A stretch of DNA of 64,000 nucleotides from Blastocatellia bacterium (GTDB lineage Bacteria > Acidobacteriota > Blastocatellia > Pyrinomonadales > Pyrinomonadaceae), in assembly GCA_003168335.1 (NCBI GenBank), contig PMSM01000013.1:341863-405862 (forward strand), in the 5' to 3' direction. The position numbers and the translations under genes were made by a program. This document shows positions 8,893-18,070 of the stretch, piece after piece; position 1 is the stretch's first letter; every line of letters begins with the position of its first letter. Under the pieces are notes generated by a model that saw only the letters and a program-made list of their open reading frames with translations, was not told where the DNA came from and did no database searches.

Positions 8893-9471
8893 TCACTTCG
8901 CGACGTGACACTTCACACAGCCCTTTGGATCAGAACCTGCCGTTTTCGTGGCCAGATCGGGCCGCGCTTTGATGGCGGCATCGTGGCAGGCAAAACAATT
9001 GGTGTGATAGGCGACTTCGTTGTCGAGCTTCAGTTGCTTGGCGTCTTTGGTGATCACCGGAAGTGGCTTGCTGTCGTCACCGGCTTGCAAGTGACATGAG
9101 CGGCAACCTTTCACTGGCGCAGCGGCAGCATCTTTCAGCACGTCGGCGGTGAGAGCGACAGTTCTTTCCGAAGTAACAAGTGGCAGCGTCAGCTTATCTT
9201 TCGGCTGATCGGTGTGGTGGCATTCGATGCAGGTGCCAGTGGTCTTTCCATCCGGAGTGTAGTTCTTGATCGTGTGGTTTTCGTGGTCGAACGCAACTTC
9301 CCCCCACTTGTCGTCGAGGCTGTCGGTATCCAGCTTGACCTTCTTCGGCTGCTCTTTGCTTTCCTTTGGTATCTGCTGGACCAGCGACGCGGAAGTGCGC
9401 GCCACATTACCGACAAATCCGAGTGCCAACACACTAAGTACCACGATCAAACCAAGCAGCAGCCGTTTCAT
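8893..9471 (-). CDS. tetraheme cytochrome c3/c7-type protein
   Basis: 192 residues with an N-terminal signal segment (MKRLLLGLIVVLSVLALGFV). There are four CXXCH motifs, at 81-85 (CIECH), 123-127 (CRSCH), 159-163 (CFACH) and 185-189 (CVKCH). The segment VAFDHENHTIKNY near 59-71 gives His ligands in the place usual for class III cytochromes. ATG 9471 has GAGGAGG upstream at a slightly long spacing. The product is a small periplasmic electron carrier, probably exchanging electrons with the larger multiheme proteins encoded next to it. It points toward the FHA-cytochrome gene (convergent). Confidence 0.9.
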   Translation of the reverse strand: MKRLLLGLIVVLSVLALGFVGNVARTSASLVQQIPKESKEQPKKVKLDTDSLDDKWGEVAFDHENHTIKNYTPDGKTTGTCIECHHTDQPKDKLTLPLVTSERTVALTADVLKDAAAAPVKGCRSCHLQAGDDSKPLPVITKDAKQLKLDNEVAYHTNCFACHDAAIKARPDLATKTAGSDPKGCVKCHVAK

Positions 9472-9636
9472 GTCTTGTTCGTCCTCCTCGCCAATCTTAT
9501 TGACGCGATTGAAAGCTTGTCAAACAGGTTGGATGCGCGATTAGTAGAGCGCGTTTAGAGTACCAACTTTAGTTGGGTTCTTCTGAGTCGACAAAGACCT
9601 GAATGAAGTCGGTACTCTGAGCGTCGCGGATTAGCC

Positions 9637-10446
9637 TCAAGTCCCAACTCTAAACGACTGCCCGGTGTGACATCGGTGGCAAGCCTTGAAATCCAGATCT
9701 CCTCCGAAGGATCGCTTTCCGCTATGACAAGTGGCGCAGGTGTTATTGCCGTTGGGGAAGTGTTCCAAAGCCCGGGGCGAACTGACTTGTCGTTTTTGTG
9801 GCAACCCCGCGGTGTAGTTGTGACAATCGGCGCAACCGAGACGCTGGCGCCCGCTGTGTTGCGCGTGGCTGAACGCGAGACGAAATGCGGTGGCATCAGT
9901 CGACGTTCTGCCATACGGTTTTTGATCGTGACAGACGCCGCACGATGCGAGGTCACGTCCTTTCGATTGCGAGTTCGGAGTGTGACAGGTGTAGCACTGG
10001 TCATGCGCCGCAAGATTCGCCGGAATAGACAGCGCCATCCTGCGCCTGAGCGATGAGGCGTGACATGAGATACAGCCATTCTTTGGACGCGCGGCACCGG
10101 TCAGGTGCTGGGCATGATCGAACTTCAGGTTGAAGCTTTCTTTGAAGCTGCTGGGAAAAGCCTTTCGCGGCGGCTGGTTACCGTTCACGTCCGTGTGGCA
10201 GATAAAGCACATGGGCGTGTTGGGCGTGCCGAACTGTGTTCCGTGGCATCCGAAGCAATCCTTGTGACCGGGGAAGCTGGGCTGCGCGGAGTTGTCATTT
10301 CGATGATGACAAGCCGAACACGCGACCGACGCATGACGCTGACTCGTGTGCAGAAACTTCGAGTAGTCCAGATCGTTACCCTGGGGCAGAGCGAAGGAAA
10401 AAGGAAAAAGTAAAAAGGAAAACAGAAGGGCTGAGCTGGCGATCAT
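9637..10446 (-). CDS. secreted nonaheme cytochrome c
   Basis: 269 residues from ATG 10446 (AAAGAAG just upstream). A longer frame to 10680 has no signal sequence at its start and crosses a repeat region, so I rejected it. The signal peptide is MIASSALLFSFLLFPFSFA. Nine CXXCH motifs follow: CSACH, CFGCH, CFICH, CISCH, CYTCH, CGVCH, CADCH, CATCH and CHRCH. Recurrent F-(D/S)-H-A-Q-H segments supply distal ligands as in doubled c7/c3 folds. The signal peptide is encoded by a run of CTTTTTCC-like repeats. It lies just downstream of another nine-heme gene on the same strand, and the two share organisation (KYSAFLHSS versus DYSKFLHTS), which suggests tandem duplication. Confidence 0.88.
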   Translation of the reverse strand: MIASSALLFSFLLFPFSFALPQGNDLDYSKFLHTSQRHASVACSACHHRNDNSAQPSFPGHKDCFGCHGTQFGTPNTPMCFICHTDVNGNQPPRKAFPSSFKESFNLKFDHAQHLTGAARPKNGCISCHASSLRRRMALSIPANLAAHDQCYTCHTPNSQSKGRDLASCGVCHDQKPYGRTSTDATAFRLAFSHAQHSGRQRLGCADCHNYTAGLPQKRQVSSPRALEHFPNGNNTCATCHSGKRSFGGDLDFKACHRCHTGQSFRVGT

Positions 10447-10719
10447 TCTTCTTTGAAGACATCGATCAACGAGCCATCGCAGATGGCGGTAGGTTTCAGC
10501 AGCCAAACCTCTGTCGCCCCTTGCGGGGCTCAGAAGATCAACAACCACAATTACCCCGGGCTCACGCCCGGGGCTACATTCTGACGCCCGCTGTACGCGG
10601 GCTGGTTGAGCGCAAGGGTATTCAGTTGCGTCTCCGCCGTGGTCAGATTTTCTCGTGAGCACCTTGTTTGTCTCACTCATGTCGCAATCTCGATATGCCT
10701 GAATTCTTCCTTCAAGCCC
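10447..10719. repeat. intergenic palindromes between the two nonaheme genes
   Basis: Hairpins GCCCCTTGCGGGGC (about 10517), CCCCGGGCTCACGCCCGGGG (about 10555) and CGCCCGCTGTACGCGGGC (about 10587) are clustered. They separate the two minus-strand cytochrome genes. No open frame here has a signal or heme motif. Confidence 0.6.
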
Positions 10720-11838
10720 TTACTGTACCGCCGCTTCATGGCTCGCCGGCGGCTTTTTCCGTCCCACGTCTGGCGTATGGCAATAGTGGCACTCGCCGGT
10801 CTTCTTGAATTGCGCCAGCTCACTTTCGATCGTCACGATATTTTTGTAAGTGATCGTCTTGTTGTCATTGTGGCAGGCTTCGCAACTGGCAATCGGCACA
10901 TCAGGAGTAAGACCGCTCAAGGTCCTGGCTCGCGTAATATTGATGTGACAGGTCGTGCACTCAGCCACGTGTGCACCCTGGCCGCCCTCATGACTGAACT
11001 TCGCAGACTTGCGCGGCGGCAGATCCAGACCGATAAACGTGGCCGCAGGCTTATGACAACCAGCACAATCGTCGCCGGTCGGCCGCTGGTTCTGCCAGTG
11101 ACAGTTGAAGCAGGAGTCGTGCGAGTGAGGCATGGTTTTGAAGAACCTGTTTGGCTGCGTTGTCGCATTCGCCGGGGTCGTGAGCGGAACAATGTTCGTA
11201 ATGTTGTTCGGCTGGTGACAGATTGAGCAGTTGTTGTACTCAGGCTTCTTCTCGTCTACGGTTTGTGGTTCGAAGAACGAAGTGCGAATAAAGCTCACTC
11301 GGTTGTCTGTGGACGGTTTAGGGCGCACTGAGGCGATCACGTTCTGATGTTTGTCGTGAGGGAACTCGATCATAAACTGCCGTTCATCTTTCGGCTTTGT
11401 GGCCTGGCTGGCGCCGTTCGGTTTGCCGAAACTGAAGCGCCCATCTTCGCGCGGCGCGGCCCGCACATGACAGACCGTACAAATTGTCGGACCCGGGCCC
11501 ACGAATGATTGTCGCGTAAAAAACTGCTGTCGATGACAACGGACACAGGCGTCATGGTTTGGAAAGTCAGCGACGTCGGGAAACGCGCGCTTAGCCGTCC
11601 AGTCAGTCGGGACCTTGTGACAGGCATTGCACGCCAGACCCTTGTGCTTTTCAGATGAGTGGAGAAAGGCTGAGTACTTAGTTGCAGAGCCTCGCGGTGC
11701 TTGTGCCGATGAAGCAGCAACACGTTTGGGGCGACGCCTTTGAGCGTTGACGACTTCCTCGATGGACCACCGGGGATAGATCACTCCGATCGCGAGCGCA
11801 ATCGCGAACAGAAGTAAGGGAATGGTTACGCGTTTCAT
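10720..11838 (-). CDS. secreted nonaheme cytochrome c
   Basis: 372 residues. The N-terminus MKRVTIPLLLFAIALAIGVI is a signal peptide or anchor. Nine CXXCH motifs are present: CNACH, CVRCH, CTVCH, CSICH, CFNCH, CAGCH, CTTCH, CEACH and CHYCH. Additional His-rich segments (FPHDKHQN, FSHEGG, MPHSHDSC) are likely axial ligands. A basic, Ala/Arg-rich stretch (RRRPKRVAASS) follows the membrane segment. It is a periplasmic or surface electron-transfer protein and the likely partner of the shorter nonaheme protein downstream. Substrate cannot be told from sequence. Confidence 0.9.
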   Translation of the reverse strand: MKRVTIPLLLFAIALAIGVIYPRWSIEEVVNAQRRRPKRVAASSAQAPRGSATKYSAFLHSSEKHKGLACNACHKVPTDWTAKRAFPDVADFPNHDACVRCHRQQFFTRQSFVGPGPTICTVCHVRAAPREDGRFSFGKPNGASQATKPKDERQFMIEFPHDKHQNVIASVRPKPSTDNRVSFIRTSFFEPQTVDEKKPEYNNCSICHQPNNITNIVPLTTPANATTQPNRFFKTMPHSHDSCFNCHWQNQRPTGDDCAGCHKPAATFIGLDLPPRKSAKFSHEGGQGAHVAECTTCHINITRARTLSGLTPDVPIASCEACHNDNKTITYKNIVTIESELAQFKKTGECHYCHTPDVGRKKPPASHEAAVQ

Positions 11839-11966
11839 CGAAAGGTTTCGACAACTCTTGGAGTGCGCCGGCAGAGCGAAGCGGCGACGGCGCTTTGGTT
11901 ACATCCTGACCGTTAGAAAGATCCAAAGCGGTGTCGCGCTACGCTTGCCACCGCACTCCATAGAAT

Positions 11967-12761
11967 TCACTTCACAGTCTTCTCACAAACCGGCAATGGT
12001 CGTTCGATAATTTCGCATTTAACCTTCGGGTCCTTCTCGTTCGAAAGAATCAAAGGCCGCATCGCGATCGCCAGGTTCCCGGCCTTAACTTCTTTTTCGC
12101 AGGCCCAGAGAATGCTGGTTTTCTCGGCCTCGCTGCCGACGAGATTCGAGATCGTGTAGGTGCCGGGCTCGATGTCGGTCAGATATGCCGTGCCCTTCCG
12201 ATCAGTCATCACCGACATGACCTTCGTCGTGATGGCAGTCTCAGCCTGCGTAATCAGATTGGTAATGACTCGCTGCTTTTCATTGTAGAAGCCGTCCCGA
12301 ATATCCGCGGGCAGATTGACCGTAAGCCAACGCCGCGCCAGCTCCGGGGTTTTGAATTCGCGTAGCCCCTGATTGTATGCGGCCTGGAATTCGGGCACGG
12401 CGTCACTCCCGCTCAAATACTTTTCTTCAATCTCGCGGCAATAGACTGAGTCACACTCGTTATCGTTCAGCCACTTAATCAGAGCTTCGCTGGCGCCCCG
12501 GCCGCGGTAGTAGCACTCGCGCGACATCGGATCAGTTTGTTTGATCCTCTCGATCAGGCTCTTGTTTTCTTCGAGCGTGCCTTTAATCAGGAAGAAGCGT
12601 TTGCGGGGTAAATCTTTCGACTTATATCTAACCTTCAGACGGATGACACCGCGAGTCGCCGGCTCGGGCGTCTGAGCATGGCTCAGCAGATCGCCTACGA
12701 GAAGCATAGTCACGATCAGTGTGCCGACAACGAAGGGACTGAAGGTTCGCAAACTCTTCAT
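11967..12761 (-). CDS. exported protein of unknown function
   Basis: 264 residues from ATG 12761, placed so that the hydrophobic segment (FVVGTLIVTMLLVGDLL) becomes an N-terminal signal; the frame is open to 12821. The mature part starts with a beta-rich stretch (GVIRLKVRYKSKDLPRKRFFLIKG). It has a helical middle with four Cys (SRECYYRGRG, NDNECDSVYCREIEEKYL) and ends with a carboxypeptidase-regulatory-like strand set (DRKGTAYLTDIEPGTYTISN). I do not recognise a named family. It sits between a cytochrome gene and the DUF4431 gene, all on the minus strand, so it may be cotranscribed with them. Confidence 0.7.
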   Translation of the reverse strand: MKSLRTFSPFVVGTLIVTMLLVGDLLSHAQTPEPATRGVIRLKVRYKSKDLPRKRFFLIKGTLEENKSLIERIKQTDPMSRECYYRGRGASEALIKWLNDNECDSVYCREIEEKYLSGSDAVPEFQAAYNQGLREFKTPELARRWLTVNLPADIRDGFYNEKQRVITNLITQAETAITTKVMSVMTDRKGTAYLTDIEPGTYTISNLVGSEAEKTSILWACEKEVKAGNLAIAMRPLILSNEKDPKVKCEIIERPLPVCEKTVK

Positions 12762-12789
12762 TAAATACTCGACCCGATTTGAGTTGGTC

Positions 12790-13224
12790 TCACGTCGCCC
12801 TCTTAATTGAAGAAACGTCAATTAAGATTTTTGTATGATGATGTCCCGTGTGTGCGTGGATTAGCGTTCCCTCGACTGTGACCCGCCGTTTCAGGTAAAA
12901 CCTAACCGGGTGCGGTGTGGATTCGCCGAACACTAGCGTTACTCTCTTCACGCCGCGCTCGGTTGCACTCAGCGCATCCTGCTTGACTGCGATTATGTCG
13001 ATAGCCGAATCCAGGAGAAGGATACTCTGGGTTTCCTTACTATCGGTCTTGGGATTCTCTCCATAATTCGGCGGTCCATAGAAGGTCCTGTAAACAAGTC
13101 TGCCCGTCAACGTAACTTTCTCAGGCCAATAATGGAGCACTCTTCGTTCGTTGCCAGCTTGAGAAGCCGCGATGTAAAGATGAAGGCAGGCGATGAAAAT
13201 GAAAATACAAAGTGGTTTCTTCAC
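12790..13224 (-). CDS. DUF4431-like exported protein
   Basis: 144 residues from GTG 13224, which has AGGAAA five bases upstream and puts the signal peptide (KKPLCIFIFIACLHLYIAA) at the N-terminus; the frame is open to ATG 13254. The single domain shows VTLTGRLVYRTFYGPPNYGE near its start and VTVEGTLIHAHTGHHHTKIL near its end, both typical of DUF4431 proteins. Function is unknown in the family; the His-rich end could bind metal but this is speculative. Confidence 0.8.
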   Translation of the reverse strand: MKKPLCIFIFIACLHLYIAASQAGNERRVLHYWPEKVTLTGRLVYRTFYGPPNYGENPKTDSKETQSILLLDSAIDIIAVKQDALSATERGVKRVTLVFGESTPHPVRFYLKRRVTVEGTLIHAHTGHHHTKILIDVSSIKRAT

Positions 13225-13309
13225 GGAATTTCCTGTTAGTGTCCGATCTTTCATTTTTTACGCCGGCTATCGTTATGCGTACTGCGAAAGTAAGACGCAA
13301 AGGGCAAAA

Positions 13310-15472
13310 CTATAGATTCGGGCTGCGCGGAAGCTTAACAAATGGCAGACGCACGCTGCGCACAAAAAACTGATCGGCGCGAATGTTGACCGGTGGCGTG
13401 TAGCCGACACTTCCTCCGGCGGCGATCAAATCGTCCTGGTCAATGCCGTCGCCGCTGATGCCGATCGCGCCGACCAACTCGCCGTTCTTATAAAGCGGAA
13501 TGCTGCCCGCAAAGATTTGCAGCCCATTCGCCAGATTCGGTAGCGATGTGCACGGCGCCACGCCGCCCGCAAGCACTGTCTGCAGATTCGTCTTGATCAG
13601 ATCGAGTTGCAGTCCAACGTTGAAAACGCTCCACTGATCTATTGGCGGACTGAATGGCCCGGGCGCAGTGTTGTTGATGCCGTCCGGAAAGAAGGGGCGG
13701 TGCAGAAAACCAATCGCGCGATCGCTGAGCGCAATCGCGCCATTGAGTTGTACGCCGTCACTCGCGGCCCGCGTGACGTAAGCACCAAAGCCTGCGCCGT
13801 TCAATAACGCTCCCGCATTTGCGCGCGAAAACAACGCCGCCGTGCGCGCCTTCTGGACCGCTACGTCGAACCCAAACACCGGCGCATCCGTCTGGCGGAA
13901 GACGCCGAGCACCACGCCGTTTGTATCAACCACCGCTATCGTCACCCGCGCGTTGCTGCCGAGCGGTTGCCGGATCGCCGCGCGGGTAATGTTTCCCTGC
14001 TGGGCAGCGTGCGCAACGATCGTGCTGACATCGGCAGCAGTGAGCGAGTTCGGCGTGATCGTAGGGCTGCCGACAAAGGGAAAGAAACGTGTGTCGACTT
14101 CGCCGGCGATGCCGCCAACGACCGCGGCGGTGAATTCTGATGGTTGCGCTCCGCGAATTGGAAACAAAGGATCTACCGTGCCGGGCAAACTTAAGAACGC
14201 CATCGTGGGCGGAGCGGGCGCGTTGGTGACGTTGAGGTAAGCGAGTCGAATGCCGTCGACGAGAATGTTGTCACCGCGTATCAATGATGGAGCTTCGAAA
14301 CCGCGCGCGGCCGACACTGCTATCACTTCTTCGAACGGCTGATCGAAATCAGACGGATCGCGATCGACGGTATAGAGGCCATCGCCTTCGATGCCCACAC
14401 CGCCGACTGCTTCGCCGTTTTTATAAATCGGCACGCTGCCGGGATCTCCGCTCAGGCCGAGCGGCAGCCCGGGTATCTTGATGTCCGAACAGGGAAGCGA
14501 AGAAAACTGCACGCCGTAGAGTGGACCGCCTGAGCGAAAATCGACGCCCGGGGGAAAATGTTCCTGGAGGATAAAGCCCGCCGTGCGCGAAGTGAAAGCA
14601 TTGCCGCCCGTGCTGAACAAAGACGCCGTGCCGGCCTTCGAGATTGCCGCCAGCTTTGCCGGCACCACGGTTCCATCAAGCCCGACCGGGACGAATCCGG
14701 TAAGCGGGTTGGGAACTTGCGAAGGCCCCGGTCCACCACCGCGAAATTGGGTCGAGGCAGGTGCGCCGTTCATCTTGAAAACGCCCAGTACATTTCCTTC
14801 TCGATCAGTGACCGCAACGGTCACCGGATGATTCAACGCGGCGGCGGTCGAAACCGCCTGCGCGATGATCGTCTGCACCTCGGACGTGCTGAGCGTGCCC
14901 GCCGTGCTTGCGTGTGGCGCCGGTGGGGTGGTTGATCCCGGGGTCGGGATCGCGCCGGTGTCGTCGGGCGGGCCATCGCCTACGTGACCAATGCCGACGC
15001 GCACGCGATTGCTCTGCGTCCCGTGATAACTAATTCCTACCAGGACGTCGCCCGTGTCTCCCATCTGATCGTCGAGCCGCAGCACGATCGAACTAAGCCA
15101 TTCCTGCTCAGGTACCGGTCCGACGTATTCAACTGCCAATTGATAGATATTGTGCGCGCCATCTTCCGCATCTGCGGTAACCGCGGTGGCTGCTTCGCCC
15201 GGCTGCAAACTCAAGCCCATCGCAAAGATCATAATGCGAGTGCGACTGTCCGATCCCCAGGGCACCGCCGCAGCCGCAGAGAAAGGCTCGTGCGTCTGGG
15301 TCACTGAATCGACAGCCACCGCGCGGGTAGAAGTCTCTTCGCTGATCAGTGTTAGCTTGTTGCTTTGTGAGTGCGCTTGGCTGAAGAAAGTAAGGCTGGC
15401 GAAAACCACGAGCGCGCAAATGGACGTTGCCAGCACAAAGCGCGTGCGTTTGACCAGAGACTTAGCTGTCAT
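13310..15472 (-). CDS. exported protein with two HbpS/GlcG-like domains
   Basis: 720 residues with a signal segment (FVLATSICALVVFASLTFF). After an N-terminal beta domain of about 150 residues there are two GlcG/HbpS-like (heme-degrading/binding) domains. The first starts at LSTSEVQTIIAQAVSTAAAL and includes VTVAVTDREGNVLGVFKM. The second starts at LTAADVSTIVAHAAQ and includes VTIAVVDTNGVVLGVFRQ. Each closes with a substrate-loop motif of the type PLYKNGE(A/L)VG(G/A)(V/I)G(I)(E/S)GDG. HbpS-like proteins bind heme or sense redox stress, which fits a cytochrome-rich neighbourhood, but no heme-ligand residues can be assigned here. Duplication of the domain with long loops is unusual in length. 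Confidence 0.85.
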   Translation of the reverse strand: MTAKSLVKRTRFVLATSICALVVFASLTFFSQAHSQSNKLTLISEETSTRAVAVDSVTQTHEPFSAAAAVPWGSDSRTRIMIFAMGLSLQPGEAATAVTADAEDGAHNIYQLAVEYVGPVPEQEWLSSIVLRLDDQMGDTGDVLVGISYHGTQSNRVRVGIGHVGDGPPDDTGAIPTPGSTTPPAPHASTAGTLSTSEVQTIIAQAVSTAAALNHPVTVAVTDREGNVLGVFKMNGAPASTQFRGGGPGPSQVPNPLTGFVPVGLDGTVVPAKLAAISKAGTASLFSTGGNAFTSRTAGFILQEHFPPGVDFRSGGPLYGVQFSSLPCSDIKIPGLPLGLSGDPGSVPIYKNGEAVGGVGIEGDGLYTVDRDPSDFDQPFEEVIAVSAARGFEAPSLIRGDNILVDGIRLAYLNVTNAPAPPTMAFLSLPGTVDPLFPIRGAQPSEFTAAVVGGIAGEVDTRFFPFVGSPTITPNSLTAADVSTIVAHAAQQGNITRAAIRQPLGSNARVTIAVVDTNGVVLGVFRQTDAPVFGFDVAVQKARTAALFSRANAGALLNGAGFGAYVTRAASDGVQLNGAIALSDRAIGFLHRPFFPDGINNTAPGPFSPPIDQWSVFNVGLQLDLIKTNLQTVLAGGVAPCTSLPNLANGLQIFAGSIPLYKNGELVGAIGISGDGIDQDDLIAAGGSVGYTPPVNIRADQFFVRSVRLPFVKLPRSPNL

Positions 15473-15865
15473 CGGACTTGTCCAGTAGTGCGCAATTGCA
15501 ATGTCGAAACGTTTTCGGAAGACTCTGGAAATCTATCACTAATCGCCGGTGAGCGAAAGCATCTTTCCTTTTCGCTTTAGCAATGGAAATTCGATTGATG
15601 GCCTCGGATGCTACCAGACGCTCATGATTGGTTTTGTTCATTGGCCATTGTGCCGGGAGCGCGGACGTCCCGTCCGCACAGCTCCGCAGGCGCTCAATCT
15701 TTTCGATCGCGTAATATTCGCGCTGCGCGCTCAGTGCGGACGGGACGTCCGCGCTCCCAGCGATAAGGTGATTGAGCTGTTCGATAACACGCTTACCCAG
15801 GGCGTTGTCCGGGGCTGAAAATTGCCGAGCACTTTCAACGCTTTGCTTCCAACTCCAGGAAACGG
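15473..15865. repeat. gene-free stretch with paired palindrome, copy 1 of family C
   Basis: Divergent intergenic region of 393 bases. The 104-bp element at 15655-15758 has perfect 24-base inverted ends: left 15655-15678 (GGGAGCGCGGACGTCCCG then TCCGCA) and right 15735-15758. Each arm is a palindrome around GCGGACGTCC. A near-identical pair is at 55319-55435. The small frames across it are not supported as genes. Confidence 0.85.
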
Positions 15866-18013
15866 TTGATAGGAACTGCCTGCTATGCTACAAAACGATC
15901 AATCTTGACGCGGCTATTACTAGTCATGGCTTTTATCTTGACCCTGGCCTTGTCTGCCTACGGACAAAAACGGGGAACGATCGCTGGCGTCGTTAAGTCA
16001 AACCAAACCCTCTCTGGCGTTACGGTCGTCGCCACAAATCAGGTCAATAGCAAAGTTATTCGGACCAGCGTCGGCGGCGACGGACGCTATTCATTGAAAC
16101 TTCCGCCGGGCGCATATCGTGTCAGCGTCGAACTTCCTTACGTCGCGAAGTTTGATAAAGCAAAAAACTATGGCGCACATGCGTTGATTCGTGACGAGTC
16201 TTTGGAAAACGTCATCGTCAGCGGCGGCAAGGAGACGACGATCGATTTCGCGGTCGAGAAGCGAGCCGGGAATCCGCTGGTCAACCTTCCCGAACGCAAA
16301 CCTCCGGGTGCCGCCGGAGAGCAGAGCGTCGAATCAGAACCGCAAACGGAACCGGATCGCCGGCCGGTGCGCGATCGCTGGCGCATAGGCTTTCCCGAAT
16401 ACGATCGCTACGGTGACAAAGGCGCGCGGGGTCGCGACATTCCTTTCAGGAAAGGCCGCTGGTACGACCCGTACGATCAGAGCTGGCTGAAGGGCGACTA
16501 TCCGATCATCGGTAATAAGACATTTATGATTCTTTCGGCAGTGAGTTCGACGGATGTCGAACTGCGGCGCACCCCGACGCCTTCGGATGTCAGCAGCGCG
16601 CGAGCGGGCAGCGCGGAGTTCTTTGGCCGGCCGGAAGCGCTCTCCGTGAATCAGATTTTCCAGATGACTTTCGAGATGTTTCACGGCGACTCGACCTTCA
16701 AACCACGTGACTGGGCCATTAAGATTTCACCGACCTTCAGTCTTCCCAACTATCTCAACGCGCGCGAAAACGGCGTAGTGAACATCGATGTCAGACGCGG
16801 CACCAACCGCACGGACACGCAATTCTCGCTCGAAGAAGCTTTCGTTGAAAAGAAGTTGAAGGACGTCGACGCAAACTTTGATTTCATCTCGGCGCGGGTT
16901 GGGATTCAGCCGTTCGTTTCGGATTTTCGCGGCTTCATCTTCTCGGATAACAATCTGGGGGCGCGGGTCTTCGGGGCGTTTGATAATAATCGTTACCAGT
17001 ACAATCTCGCTTATTTCGCACAGCTCGAGAAAGACACGAACAGCGGGCTTAATCGTTTTGATCGCCGCAATCAGAACGTCTACATCGCGAATATTTTTCG
17101 GCAGGACTTTATCAAGAAAGGTTATACGATCCAGGCCAGCGCGCTCTACAATGATGACCGCGCCAGCCGCAAATTCGATCGTAATGGATTTTTGGTGCGG
17201 CCCGCCTTGATTGGCGACGCGCGGCCGCACTCGATCAAGGTTGGTTACATAGGCGTCAATGGCGATGGGCATTTGGGCCGATTGAATCTGACGAATTCTT
17301 ATTACTACGCTTTCGGCCGCGACGATCGCAATCCCATCGCCGGACGCGGCGTGCACATAAGTTCACAGATGGCGGCAGTGGAAGCGTCAGTTGATAAGGA
17401 CTACTTTCGTTTTCGCGGCTCGTTTTTCTGGGCGCAGGGCGACAAGAATCCGACCGATGGAAAGGCGACGGGTTTTGACGCAATCTTCGACGATCCGAAT
17501 TTCGTTGGCGGACAATTCTCGTTTTGGAATCGCAACGGCATACGCTTAACGCAAACCGGCGTCGGGCTGGTGCAACCAAACAGCATTTTGCCTTCGCTGC
17601 GCAGCAGCAAGATTGAGGGCCAGGCCAACTTTGTCAATCCGGGGATCTTGATCTATAACGCGGGCGTTGATGTGGAGATTACGCAAAGACTGAAAGCTAT
17701 CTTCAACGTCAACTATCTGCGCTTTCATCGCACTGAGTCGCTGGAATACATTCTGTTTCAGCCGCATATTCGTCACGAGATCGGTTGGGACTATAGCGTG
17801 GGCGTCGCGTACCGGCCTTTGCTAATCAACAATGTGACGCTCACCTTCGGCGCGGCGACGCTGAAGCCGGGACGCGGCTTTCGCGACATCTACACGAGTG
17901 CGAACAGCAACTGTCCGCCGAACCTGTCGGACTTTTGCACGGCGGACAACACCGTCATTAATCCGAGCAAGCCTTTGTTCAATCTGTTCGCGCAGGTGAA
18001 GTTTGTTTTTTAG
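15866..18013 (+). CDS. beta-barrel-like outer membrane protein with N-terminal CarboxypepD_reg domain
   Basis: Up to 715 residues. The start is uncertain: TTG 15866 opens the frame, but TTG 15905 or ATG 15926 places the signal (LTRLLLVMAFILTLALSAYGQ) better. Mature residues about 37-125 form a carboxypeptidase-regulatory-like beta sandwich (GTIAGVVKSNQTLSGVTVVA, GRYSLKLPPGAYRVSVELP). The remaining ~500 residues have the alternating, aromatic-rich pattern of a transmembrane barrel (YQYNLAYFAQLEKD, RLNLTNSYYYAFG, KAIFNVNYLRFHRTE) and end FAQVKFVF with a C-terminal Phe, as barrels recognised by BAM do. Its place among multiheme genes suggests the porin part of a porin-cytochrome conduit; that is inference. 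It carries no heme motif. Confidence 0.75.
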   Translation: MIGTACYATKRSILTRLLLVMAFILTLALSAYGQKRGTIAGVVKSNQTLSGVTVVATNQVNSKVIRTSVGGDGRYSLKLPPGAYRVSVELPYVAKFDKAKNYGAHALIRDESLENVIVSGGKETTIDFAVEKRAGNPLVNLPERKPPGAAGEQSVESEPQTEPDRRPVRDRWRIGFPEYDRYGDKGARGRDIPFRKGRWYDPYDQSWLKGDYPIIGNKTFMILSAVSSTDVELRRTPTPSDVSSARAGSAEFFGRPEALSVNQIFQMTFEMFHGDSTFKPRDWAIKISPTFSLPNYLNARENGVVNIDVRRGTNRTDTQFSLEEAFVEKKLKDVDANFDFISARVGIQPFVSDFRGFIFSDNNLGARVFGAFDNNRYQYNLAYFAQLEKDTNSGLNRFDRRNQNVYIANIFRQDFIKKGYTIQASALYNDDRASRKFDRNGFLVRPALIGDARPHSIKVGYIGVNGDGHLGRLNLTNSYYYAFGRDDRNPIAGRGVHISSQMAAVEASVDKDYFRFRGSFFWAQGDKNPTDGKATGFDAIFDDPNFVGGQFSFWNRNGIRLTQTGVGLVQPNSILPSLRSSKIEGQANFVNPGILIYNAGVDVEITQRLKAIFNVNYLRFHRTESLEYILFQPHIRHEIGWDYSVGVAYRPLLINNVTLTFGAATLKPGRGFRDIYTSANSNCPPNLSDFCTADNTVINPSKPLFNLFAQVKFVF

Positions 18014-18034
18014 AAGAATGAAACACGAAGAACG

Positions 18035-18059
18035 GTTTAGAGGCGGGCTACCGCCCGCC
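18035..18059 (-). repeat. REP sequence, left flank of the RAYT gene (family A)
   Basis: This 25-base palindromic repeat begins GTTTAGAGGCGGGC and continues TACCGCCCGCC. It is the exact reverse complement of 18665-18689 on the other side of the transposase gene. It lies twelve bases before the RAYT start. Confidence 0.92.
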
Positions 18060-18070
18060 AGTTCTAAGCG

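Noticed and set aside
10447..10680. 78-codon N-terminal extension of the nonaheme gene
   Set aside because: It crosses palindromic repeats, has no signal peptide at its start, and ATG 10446 begins a proper signal.
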